Assembly (NCBI RefSeq): GCF_031755915.1
Contig: NC_083388.1
Location: 18,192,001-18,256,000, forward strand
Reading direction: 5' to 3'
Length of the DNA stretch: 64,000 nt
From: Ziziphus jujuba
Taxonomy: Eukaryota; Streptophyta; Magnoliopsida; Rosales; Rhamnaceae
The notes beneath the pieces are model-generated. The model made no database searches, was not told the origin of the DNA, and saw nothing but the letters and a program-made list of their open reading frames with translations. Both the position numbers and the translations under genes were made by a program. Below are positions 36,889 to 47,656 of the stretch, in pieces; position 1 is the first letter of the stretch; each line of letters begins with the position of its first letter.

Positions 36889-37364
36889 ACTTGGATTACA
36901 AAGAACAACAACCAACAACTATTCTATATTTTTGTTCAATTTGATTCTTGTTCGTATTTGAATTTCTTTTTCTGGAATTTTATTCTTGAACACATAATCT
37001 ACTACCATCTAGTGCAGTTTTCAAAAATTCCAACATTTTCCCATTATTTTGTGTTTTCTTGTCTAGAAAGCCGAAAAATTAGGATTTGTTGGATTCTTTC
37101 GGTATTGCCTACTTTTTGCTTACTGTTTGTTAATAAGTTTAATTAAAACATACTAGTGATCTAATTGATGTTTTGTGGGTGTTTTAATTAGAACTTTGAG
37201 ATAAATCATTAAGTGGAAAAAGACAAGAGTGTGTGAGCTTAAAAGAGGGTAAAAAGCCGAAACAAGTGTGCAAACACGAGTGTCGAGTCCTCATTTGAGT
37301 AAAACACGTAAGGGAGTGAAATTGTAAGGTCCTATTTTATTTCTATTGCATTATTATACTAACA

Positions 37365-39270
37365 TGATAGAATCAAGAATGAGGAGAGGAGAGCCACCCT
37401 TGAGGATCAATGAGGAGGAGTCCGTAGCATTCCATGGCGATGCCCGAGCTACCGGGAGCAGAGACTAAGTGGACATGAGAGCTGTTTTGGAGTCAATACA
37501 GTGGGTTAGTGCTCAAGTTGAGCATGTGAATCAAAGAGTGGGAAGACTAGAAGCCTCACAAGGAATGGCAAATACAAGAAATAGGCAAGAATTCCATGGA
37601 GGGTGAGGCCGAGGATGAGGAGGTCGCGAGAGACCGAGAAAGGAATTTGATGAGGAGCCATTCGGTGGGGACTTTGAAGAAAGCATGGATGAAACTTTTG
37701 CTGTCCAAGATAGAGCTAGCCGTGGAAGATATAGGAGGAAAGATACAGATGATGATTTGGGAAATATCAAGGTTAACATCCCACCTTTTATGGGTAAGAG
37801 TGATCCCGAAGTTATTTGGAGTGGGAAGAAAAAATGGAGATGATTTTTGACTGTCACAACTATTCGGAAGGTAAGAAGGTGAAGTTGGCAGCAATGGAGT
37901 TTGGACATTATGCACTCCAATGGTGGACCAATGAGCAAAATACCAGAAGGAGAGTTGGTGATGATTTAATCTTGACATGGCGTCAAATGAAAGGAGCCAT
38001 GAGGAAACGGTTTGTGCCATCCCATTACCATAGGTTGCTGCATCAAAGGCTTCAATCTTTATCTCAAGGAACTAGGTCCGTGGAGGATTATTATAAAGAG
38101 ATGGAGATGCTCATGATGAGGTTAAACATGAGGGAGGATAGGGAGGCAACAATGGCAAGATTTCTTGGAGGGTTAAACCGTGACATTGCCAACCAACTTG
38201 AGTTACAACAATACTTGGAATTGGAGGAGATGTTGCATGTAGCAATTAAGCTTAAGAACCAATTCAAGAGGAGGGGTGTTAGCACACGGTTTGGAGGAGT
38301 TTCTAGCAATGGAAGGACAAGTTCAAGTGGCTGGAAAAACAATTCTACTTATGAAAGCAAGCTGAAGCCGAAGCTTGGTGAAGAAGCTACTAACCGGCCA
38401 AGAAGGGAACTTAAAGCCGAATCTGTCCAAGCCATTAAAGGTGAGGTAAAATCTGAACCTAAACCTCAAAAGTCAAGAGAAATTATTTGTTTCAAGTGTC
38501 AAGGAAGAGGACATATAGCCAGCCAATGCCCGAATAGAAGAATAACGGTAATTAAGGGTAATGGAGAGGTAGAATCCGAGAGTGAGGCTAGTGGAGCTGA
38601 AACCGAGCAAGAGGAGGATTGCAATGAAGATGAAGCCAAACCTGTAGATACATCTAATGCCGAGTTGAGATTAGTTTCAAGGAGAGTACTTGCTATCTAC
38701 AAAGATGAAGAGCAGATACAAAGAGATAACATCTTCCACACTCACTGCGAAATACAAGGTAAAATTTGTAGCATGATTATAGATAGTGGGAGTTATACTA
38801 ATGTGATAAGTAATCTTGTAGTTGATAAATTAAGCTTGAAAACAATTAAACATCCAGAATCCTGTAGGTTACAATGGTTAAATGATAGTGGTGAGATGAT
38901 GGTAAATAAACAAGCCAAAGTAAAATTTAGTATAGGTAGATATGAGGATGTAGTCTTGTGTGATATTGTTCCCATGATTGCTGGACATATACTATTAGGT
39001 AGACCATGGAAATTTGATAAAGATGCTACTCATTTTGGTCGAGAAAATAGTATTGTTTTCAGGTTTAAAAGGAAGAAGGTCAAGCTGGAACCATTATCTC
39101 CTAAAGAGGTCTACAATGACCAATTACAAATGCAACAAAGGAGAGAAGCTGAAAAGCTCAAGGGAAAAGCAAGTATGTCACCAACGGCTTCACCATCCTT
39201 TCAAGAAGGTAAGATTGAGGTTGCTGACCAAGGTAAGGTTTCTAAGGTTCATATTGAGTGGAAAGATTAA
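37365..39270 (+). pseudogene. Gag and protease region of the nested gypsy element
   Basis: An N-terminal part begins at about 37365 (MIESRMRRGEPPL). A stop falls early (gactaagtgg, near 37467) and a shift lies near 37800. The 484-codon open stretch 37816-39270 then holds the gag core (HYALQWWTNEQN, FVPSHYHRLLHQRLQSLSQG) and a CX2CX4HX4C zinc knuckle (CFKCQGRGHIASQC, about 38488-38530). The retropepsin-like motif MIIDSGSYTNVIS is near 38773-38812. Gag packages the element RNA and the protease cleaves the polyprotein. A stop at 39268-39270 separates this from pol. Confidence 0.85.
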
Positions 39271-39315
39271 GGGAAAACCGAAAGAGAGGGAAAAGGAAGT
39301 GGCAAACCCGAGAGC

Positions 39316-42300
39316 TTGGAGACGGAAGAGAAATCCGAAGGTTTGCACCAATCCAAGGGAAAAAAAGAAAAAGAAAAAAAAGAAAGGTTAAGTAGCAATT
39401 TTTATTTGAGTTTAGGGGATATTAATAAGGTTATTGAGTGTAAGAAACCTTTGCTGGTCATGATTTATAAAGAAAATTATTTTAATGATCAAGCTAACTT
39501 TGAAGAACTTGAATTGCCAAGTTCAATGATTTCTCTTTTGAAGGAGTTTGGAGATGTCTTCCCAAATGAAATTCCAAGTGGACTACCACCTATTCGAGGG
39601 ATAGAACATCAAATTGACTTTGTTCCAGGAGCTGCCATACCGAATAGACCAGCTTATAGGAGCAATCCTGAAGAAACAAAGGAGCTGCAAAAACAGGTAA
39701 GTGATTTTCTTGATAAAGGATACATTCGTGAGAGTTTAAGTCCATGTGCTGTTCCTGTTTTGTTAGTGCAAAAAAAAGACGGTACATGGAGAATGTGTGT
39801 TGATTGTAGGGCTATAAATAATATTACCATTAAATATAGGCATCCCATTCCTAGATTAGATGATATGCTTGATGAGTTGCATGGTACTTGCATGTTTACA
39901 AAAATTGATCTTAGGAGTGGTTATCACCAAATTAGGATGAAAGAAGGTGATGAATGGAAAACCGCATTCAAAACTAAATATGGGCTGTATGAATGGTTAA
40001 TTATGCCTTTTGGATTATCCAATGCACCTAGTACTTTCATGAGGCGTATGAATCATGTAATGCGTCCATTTATTGGTAAATTTGTGGTTGTTTATTTTGA
40101 TGACATTCTAATATATAGCCGAAATCTAGATGACCATGTGGATCAACTTAGGCAAGTTTTGCAAGTTCTTAGAAAGGAAAGATTGTTTGCTAACATAAAA
40201 AATGTGAATTTTACAAAGATGAGCTTGTGTTTCTAGGATTTGTAGTAAATGCTGCAGGAATCAAAGTTGACCAAGCTAAGGTGAAAGCAATTCAAGAGTG
40301 GCCGGTTCCTACTTCTATCACCCAAATGAGGAGCTTTCATGGCTTGGCAAGCTTTTATAGAAGATTTGTCAAGAATTTTAGTACCATAGCAGCACCATTG
40401 AATGAAGTTGTCAAGAAGAATGTCGGCTTCAAATGGGGGGAAGTACAAGAAAAAACTTTTAATTTGTTGAAAGAAAAATTGTGTAATGCACCTTTGTTAG
40501 TTTGCCAAATTTTTCTAAGACTTTTGAAATTGAGTGTGATGCTTCGGGTGTAGGTATTGGAGCTGTCCTAATGCACGAAGGAAGACCCATAGCTTACTTT
40601 ACTGAAAAATTAAATGGAGCTGCCCTAAACTACCCGACTTATGACAAGGAGATGTTTGCTTTGGTGAGGGCTTTGGAGACGTGGCAGCATTATCTCATGC
40701 CAAAGGAGTTTGTGATTCATACAGATCATGAGTCTTTGAAGCATATCAAGGGTCAAGGAAAGCTCAACCAAAGGCATGCCAAGTGGATTGAATTTATTGA
40801 ACCTTTCCATATGTGATCCGCTACAAAAAAAGTAAGGAAAATGTGGTTGCCGATGCATTATCCCGAAGGTATGTACTCTTTTCTACCTTAGATGCTAGAT
40901 TGCTTGGATTTGAACAATTGAAAATACTTTATGAGCATGATAGTGACTTTGGAGAAATTTTTAGAACCTGTTTGAAACATAGATTTAAAAAATATTACAT
41001 ATTTGAGGGATATTTGTTTAAGGAGAACAAACTTTGTGTGCCTAATTGTAATATTAGGGAATTATTGGTTCGGGAAGGACATAGGGGTGGTTTAATAGGT
41101 CATTTTGGTGTTTTAAAAACTTTATCCTTGCTGCAAGAACATTTTTATTGGCCTAACATGAGGAGAGATGTTGAGAGAATTTGTGAAAGATGTTTGAAGT
41201 GCCGAAAAACAAAATCAATATTGAAGCCGCATGGATTGTATAAGCCTTTGCCGATTCCTACCTATCCTTGGGTAGATTTATCTATGGATTTTATTCTTGA
41301 GTTGCCTAGGTCAAGGACAGGTAAGGATTCAATATTTGTTGTAATAGATAGGTTTTCTAAGATGGTACATTTTATTGCATGTAACAAAACTGATGATGCA
41401 TCCAATATTGCTAATTTATTTTTCAAGGAAATTGTGAGATTGCATGGAATGCCAAAAACTATTGTTTCGGATAGGGATGCTAAGTTCTTAAGCTATTTTT
41501 GGAAAACTTTGTGGGCTAAATTAGGTACTAAGCTTTTATTTTCAACTACTTGTCATCCACAAACTGATGGACAAACCGAAGTAGTAAATAGAACCTTGTC
41601 TGCATTGTTGAGAGCATTAATTAGTAGAAATTTAAGAACTTGGGAAGAATGTTTGCCACATGTTGAATTTGCATATAGGTCTTTACATTCAGCAACTAAA
41701 TTTACTCCATTTGAAATTGTTTATGGTTTTAATCCTTTGACTCCATTAGATTTAACACCTTTACCGTTAAGTGAGCATGCTAATCTAGATGGAAAACAAA
41801 AAGCTGAATTTGTAAAGCAGATTCGTGAGAAAACACGAGCAAACATTGAGAGGAGGACCGAGCAATATGCAAAGGTGGCTAATTAAGGCCAAAAATCAAT
41901 GGTGTTTGAACCTGGAGATTGGGTGTGGCTGCATTTAAGGAAAGAAAGGTTTCCTGAACAAAGGAAATCCAAACTCATACCGAGGGGCGATGGGCCTTTT
42001 CAAGTTTTGGAGAGGATAAACGACAATGCCTATAAACTTGATTTACCAGGTGAGTATAGTATTAGCGCCACCTTTAATGTTGCTGATTTATCTCCTTTTG
42101 CTGCAGGTGATGACTTCGATTTGAGGACAAATCCTTTTCAAGAGGAGGGGAATGATGCGAACCCGCCCGAGCTAACACCACCGACAACTTGCTGGGGTAC
42201 TGATCCGGTACGGATGAAGACTGGACCGATCACTAGGGCTCAAGCTAAGAGGTTTAAGGGCAATCTTGCTGTCTTTATCCAGAAAATAATTCATTCTCAA

Positions 42301-42468
42301 AAGGGCTTGTCCATACCTGAAGATAAAAGACCTGTTTTAAGTATCCAAGTGGTGGAAGCTGATACATCGGATAGCCATACATCGGATATTTTATATCGGA
42401 CACCCTTGCCTTGGACATCGGAACCTTGCCTCGGACATCTGATCTCGGACTTCAGACATCGGATGTAA
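39316..42468 (+). pseudogene. Pol of the nested gypsy element: RT, RNase H, integrase
   Basis: The RT region starts with [17 protein letters not shown] (about 39568), with YFDDILIYS at 40093 on. A frameshift near 40230 moves to the frame with GFVVNAAGIKVD. RNase H begins [16 protein letters not shown] (40517 on), with another shift at about 40500. Integrase runs about 41000-41880 with an HHCC-type region and DRFSKMVHF / SDRDAKF motifs. After a stop near 41884 the C-terminal part (41899-42468) runs into the 3' LTR (from 42153, [12 protein letters not shown]). No chromodomain was recognised. Only a few lesions, fitting a relatively young element. Confidence 0.88.
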
Positions 42469-43162
42469 CTTAGCTCGAAGAGACATCAGTTAGCTCGGCC
42501 AGACATAACTTAGCTCGGACAGACATCAGTTAGCTTGGATAGGCCATAAGTTAGCTCGGACATCAGGCAAACATAAGTTAGCTCGGTTGAATACATAATT
42601 CAACCTAAATGTCAAAGTCAACTCGTTACCTAATTTGCGATTGACTTTATTTCTTTTTGGGTTTTTATTTATTTATTTCTGGACAAATAACTTTAGGAAG
42701 GTTTTTATTTTATTGTAAATTAATTAATTCCTAATTTAATATAAAGGAATTAATTAATCAAACTTAGATTAGGAAATGAAGTATAGTTGCGGCCAATTAG
42801 GTTTCTTTATGTGTGTGGCCGGTTTTACCTAGGGTTTTTGGGGTTTATTTTGTTTCTTTCAAAGCCTATTTAAAGGCTTATTTTTCAATAAGAGCATAAC
42901 TTTGATTGGATTAAGAAAATACTTGTGAGATTAATTATCTCTTTGTTCTTTGAGAACACCTAAAACACCATTAGAGAATTGGTTGTTTTAGCTTGACTTA
43001 TCAATAGGTTTTCCATCCCCTATTGTAGCGTCTACATTATACCAAGGTTTCTAACCACAGGTTGGTTAGGGGTTGAGGTCCATTCCATTAGAACTTGAAC
43101 TTAATTAAGATCCGGGCTAATATAATACGGGTTTAGGAGCAAGTCGTCCTAGGTTCGTATCA
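42153..43162 (+). repeat. 3' LTR of the nested gypsy element
   Basis: Pairs with 34475-35510. Polypurine tract immediately upstream, TCTTT duplication immediately downstream. Confidence 0.92.
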
Positions 43163-43167
43163 TCTTT

Positions 43168-44400
43168 GTAGTAGGATCCTCGAGATGAGTTCTTCCTCTA
43201 ATACTCTTCCTTTAAAATACCTTCATATCTGGATGCTCAAGAGATTAATTCGAACAAATTATGAAACTTTGTCTCCTCAAACTTCTTCCAAAGGTTATAA
43301 CTCAATCCGCTCTAGGCTAGCTTGACAAACTCTTTTTTTGGTATTACCAGATGACATCTGATCCTTGCCCTCTTGAACCGGGCAATAAAGTTCTCAACTA
43401 ATTCACATTCCATCTAACGCAAACGCGACAAATCGGCCATAAAGATCTCCGGCTTAATCCTGTAAAATTGCTCATGGAATTTATGCTCTAATTCATGCCA
43501 AGTATGGATTGATTTTGGCTGCACGTTGATATACCAAGAGAAAGCAAAACTTGTCAAAGAATTTGCAAATAAACGGAGCTTTAAAAATTCATTGGCCACA
43601 ACTTCTCCAACTGGATAATGAAGCGGCCTATATGCTCCATAGTAGACTGATTCTTTTCACCTGAAAATAAGGTGAATTTAAGAAATCTAAATCCCCTTGG
43701 AAATTCGATCCGATCAATGGTCTCTGGATAAGGTCTTCTATAGGATGGTTGACCAATTCTTCTGAATGCAAGGCCGATCATCTCCTTGATGATGGTCTTA
43801 ACGGCCTCCCTATCCATTCCATGGTCGTTGGTCATCCAGTTTTGGACATTATGTCCATGTCTCCATGCCGAACTGTGGTAATCGACCTGGTGGTGATGGT
43901 CTTCATTTTGTCCATACAGAAAGTTTTGGCCAAATTGTTCAGCATGCCTCCTACCATGACCTTGATTTTGAACAAGTGGGAAAACATGGAGCTGAAAGTC
44001 TGCCCTTCCTCCATTTACATTATTTGCAGCTTGAGGGGCCTGCATGCCATAAAATGCGGCTTGAAATGCCCACACTGCATGTGGTACGACCTAAGAGGAT
44101 AATACAATCTGTTCCTCCCGGCCATTTATAATATTCTGGCCTTGGTTTTCGGTTGGTCCACCACCACGAATTAGGTTCCAAGCTAGTGGGGGAATATAAG
44201 GTTGTCGCTCTAGTGCGACCATCCTTCCTTCATTTCTGTTCTTTCTAGCCGGAACAGTTGGTGCGTTAGCCCTTAACATGTTGCCTTTAGGTATGGCCGA
44301 AAAGGCCTGCACCTATTCTTCTTGGCCAATAAATGGCCTTGCACCACTCGACGAGGCTTGAGTAACTTGCAATTGTTGATGCAACAAATCCATAATGCTT
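43168..44400 (-). pseudogene. Tat-type gag, N-terminal part
   Basis: From about 44400 downward: a Gln/Asn/His-rich region (44075-43750), then the gag core with FLKFTLFSGEKN (near 43670), LRLFANSLTSFAFSWY (near 43540) and HELEHKFHEQFY, typical of the retrotransposon gag family. Small frame changes occur near 44090 and 43600, and a stop lies near 43320. The frame is cut at 43168 by the nested element and continues at 34474. Confidence 0.75.
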
Positions 44401-44607
44401 TCCAACATTCATTGTTGAGTCTCCTAATATGCTTCCATCTTCCTTTGACCTTCCTTCAGATCTCAGGATAGTTTACGGATCGACTCCTGGGTGGACATCT
44501 CCGTCTACTCAAAAGTCTTGCCAGATTCTTCCTTTTTGTTGTTGTTACGAGTGTCGAACTCCAGAGACCTTGATCGAGTCTAAACCATTGTCTTCGGTTA
44601 ACAATTT

Positions 44608-44633
44608 GTGTATGTCCCACTAGGCATGCCAAA
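44608..44633 (-). other. Tat-type element primer-binding region
   Basis: On the minus strand, a few bases after the 5' LTR, the sequence tttttggcatgcctagtggg begins with TGG, like the primer sites of plant Tat-lineage elements. The matching tRNA was not identified. Confidence 0.4.
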
Positions 44634-44639
44634 AAGATA

Positions 44640-45199
44640 TATTGGAACAATGTCAAAAAATTTCCAACAATCTGTCGTTTTCTAAATTTGTGGACGTGCC
44701 ACTTCAAACCTGTAACAGTTCAAAGAAATAAAAGAAAAAATATGCGCCAAATGAATCAAACTCCTCAGAAGATTGTATTGATTATTGGAGAACAAAAATA
44801 ATCTTACAAGGTTCAATTGCGTTAATGAATAAAGAACTTTTAAAATAAAATTTCAATTGAAAACACTTAAGAACAATAAACTAATTGAAGTAAATTCTAA
44901 AAGAATAAACTAGATAATCTATGTTTTTATAGTCGTTTGTGGAGATGGGTAGAGATTCCTTTTAAAGGCAATGGAGCTTCAACTTATATATGTAGAGAAC
45001 GTTGAATTGCTTTACCCGCTTCTGATGTGGGACTTTTCAAAAAACCAACTTTAAAATCATAATTTATACATATGCAAGTTTTGTCTTTCTATCATCTCCA
45101 ATCAATGTGGAACTAATGCTATTTAATTGATCTCCCAAAAAATAATATTGCAATGAAATAAAAATATTAATTTGAAAAATTAATATTGTGGTCCAAACA
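44640..45199 (-). repeat. 5' LTR of the Tat-type element
   Basis: Pairs with 22490-23079; the outer end is at 45199 next to CTATC. Confidence 0.85.
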
Positions 45200-45300
45200 C
45201 TATCATGGCCGTCGTAAAATGGCCAACCAAGCTCTTCCATGTGGTAGTCACCAATAAAAAAAAAAAGCTCTTCCATGTGCTGGCTGTGCCAACTTAATGG
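45200..45300 (+). pseudogene. UGT87-like remnant D' (start of first exon)
   Basis: 'ctatcatggccgtcg' and 'ccaaccaagctcttccatgtgg' match the beginning of gene D exon 1 (53370-53422). Together with the atggatactat at 22478 it is a copy of the D first exon split by the Tat-type element. After about 50 bp it breaks: a short A-rich filler follows, then 'aagctcttccatgtgctggctgtgcc' repeats part of the same exon. The rest of the gene is missing. Confidence 0.8.
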
Positions 45301-46739
45301 CAATGGCTAGAATATAATAAGCTTATAATTTATTTAAAAATATATATCAAAATTATCGATGAAGTCTAGTGGTAAAAATAATTAATTCTTTATACAACAA
45401 TATGAATTTGAATTCTCTCACAGCCTTACTCTTAATATAAAAAGAACGAAAAGAATACGTATCAAAATTTTTAATTCCACGCCACATAATAACATGTAAA
45501 ATTCATTTAGTCAATCATTAATTTATTTATCATGATATATTTTAGGTAAATTTCATTTTAATCCATTCCGTTCCAATTTTATTTTATTTTTCCTTTTTCA
45601 TACTATGGATCCTTTGCATTTTATTTTTGTTTGATTTATAACTTTTTTTCAGTTAAAGACTTAGATTACGTTCGGTATATAAAATAATAATTCCTTCAAA
45701 AATAGGAATAGATATTAATAAAAATAGAAAATGAGATTAGAAATGATATATTATTATTTATACGTTTGGTAAAAATTTTGACTTAAAATCAAAGTTTAGC
45801 CTTTATAAATTTATTTTTTTTGGGAAAAATATTCAAATTTGGGAAAAATTAATTACAAGTTAAATTTTATATTTATTTATATATTTTTAGTATGTAATAT
45901 TCAATATAAATCGAAATATGTTAAAGATATTTTAAAGTTTATCCGAATTAAAACATAAAAATAAAAATTCTGAAATTTTAAAAAAAAAATTGTTTATTCC
46001 TTCAAATAGGGACATGTTTATTCCTATGGTATATGTATTGCCAAATTTAAAACTAACCAAATATAGAAAAAATGAAATTTGTAGAATATGTATTCTATTT
46101 CTATATTTATTCCATAAATCAAATGTAAAGTATTAGTATACCTATGTATATTTAACTTAAGTGAGACTTTTAACCTTGTTACTTATTTATAAATGAATAA
46201 TTCATTTACGTTTTTTTATTCTTATATGTTGTCATACTAGCTTTCAAATAACAATTATTATTTTAGTTTGCAATTTTCTAAGGTATAAATGTTTAAAAAT
46301 ATATATATATGATTGATCTTTGTAAATGACCCTTTTTTTTTTCTGAAAATATGAATAAGAGAAAATGTTAAAATTATTAGTCTGAGTAAAATATACAAGT
46401 TGACTAAAAATTGACTTGCAAAGGAAGGAGGGTGAAGTGATACAAAAATAAAAACGTAAGAAGGCTGAAGTGAAATTTCTTATTATAATGTGCATTTGTG
46501 CAAAATCCAAAAAATCAAATGGGCAAAGGTGAAATTTATGCTTTTTATTTTTTATTTTTTTATTTTCCTTTTCCCCTATGAAACATGTAACTTTTCTTAC
46601 AAATATTCATATTCTGCAGCTTTATTATGTATATTTTAAATGGACCTAGGTCCTTTACCTATTTTTATTACTTGCTTAATTATATTTGGCATTTTATGAT
46701 TGAAATATATTCAAACATAATATCTTTATCTTAGAATTT
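45301..46739. other. AT-rich spacer between duplicated units
   Basis: No gene, RNA or recognisable element. Very AT-rich with short A and T runs. The open frame at 46244-46510 (minus) has low-complexity composition and no recognisable motif. Confidence 0.5.
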
Positions 46740-47270
46740 AATTACCTGTTAAAAGTTGTTGTTAATAAAATAATTTGATATTATTCGTTCTATCTACAAG
46801 CCTAAAGAAGCAGAAGATCCAAAGTCATTTTAGCATAATGATTCGACATGCAAGTACAAAACATGCCACATAAACTATTTCTTAATTAATCAAGTCAATC
46901 CATCCTAATATTGAGTTAAGCATGTTGATCGGAACCTAAACAAGAATAAAGAAAATAAAAACTGAAAAAAAAAATTAGCAAAGAAAAATGTTATTTTAAT
47001 TGCCTGTCAAAACATTTTGTTAACAAAATAATTTGATATTATTTATTCGATGTGCAAGCCTAAAGAAGCAGAAGATGCAAAGTCATTTTAGTGGAATGAT
47101 TTGACACGCAAGTAGGATATATGCTACATAAACTGTGCCTTGATTATCAAGTCAATCCATTCTAATATTGAGTTAAAGCATGTTGATTGGATTATTGTCA
47201 CACCTAAACACGAATAAAGAAAACAAAAACTAGAAAAAAAATAATAATAAAATAATAAGGAAAAAGATCG
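46740..47270. repeat. About 257-bp tandem repeat upstream of gene C
   Basis: Between two and three copies of the repeat also found at 7651-8080. Recurring phrases are 'cctgttaaaa', 'aataatttgatattatt' and 'gcctaaagaagcagaag' at about 257-bp spacing. Marks the left end of duplicated unit 2. Confidence 0.75.
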
Positions 47271-47656
47271 TTTTTAGGGATAATATGGGCTTTCGAATTA
47301 TAAAATTGAATTGGCCCACTATCTTTTACATCCAAACTAGATGGCCCTAAGTCCTATATACTGTATATTTCATACACTGCATTATGGTGTGTGTATTATT
47401 TAATGATTGGTTGGTTTAACAATTACTCACCCTTGTCCCTAGTCTATACGTCTCTTCTTTATTTTATAATTATACCGCTTTGAATTCCATGATGACAAAT
47501 CCCTTTTAAGTCTTGGCCCAGCACTTGACTCTTCTGCGCACTGTCACTTTCTTGGTAGCTATCTAAAACCCCAAGCCTTATTGAAACCAAATCTCAATTT
47601 TCTTCTGCTTCAATTTTTTTATTATTATAACCATTTACATTCCCACCACCGCTCAA

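Larger units (their letters stand above)
34475..43162 (+). mobile_element. Ty3/gypsy retrotransposon nested in the Tat-type gag
   Basis: LTRs are 34475-35510 and 42153-43162 (about 1036 and 1010 bp), both starting TGATGCGAACCC and ending TTCGTATCA. The perfect target duplication TCTTT is at 34470-34474 and 43163-43167. The primer site (agtatcagagcctgg, one base off the initiator-Met consensus) follows the 5' LTR at about 35514-35528. The polypurine tract agaggaggggaa sits directly before the 3' LTR (42141-42152). Gag-pol runs on the + strand. The LTRs are similar enough to indicate a younger insertion than the host element. Confidence 0.95.
22490..45199 (-). mobile_element. Tat/Ogre-type Ty3/gypsy retrotransposon, host of nested insertions
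   Basis: LTRs at 22490-23079 and 44640-45199 (about 590 and 560 bp, diverged) flank one element oriented on the minus strand. The target duplication is CTATT (22485-22489) versus CTATC (45200-45204), and gene D shows the empty site 'actatcatgg'. Content from the right: 5' LTR, primer site, gag, protease, reverse transcriptase, RNase H, a second RNase H, integrase, then an antisense plant-mobile-domain gene, a purine tract and the 3' LTR. The second RNase H is the hallmark of the Tat/Ogre lineage. A second gypsy element (34475-43162) interrupts gag. Without it the element is about 14 kb. Confidence 0.88.

Noticed and set aside
22490..45199. Two independent LTR fragments rather than one 22.7-kb element
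   Set aside because: The flanks form a near-perfect 5-bp duplication, gene D shows the empty site, and gag is continuous across the nested insertion.
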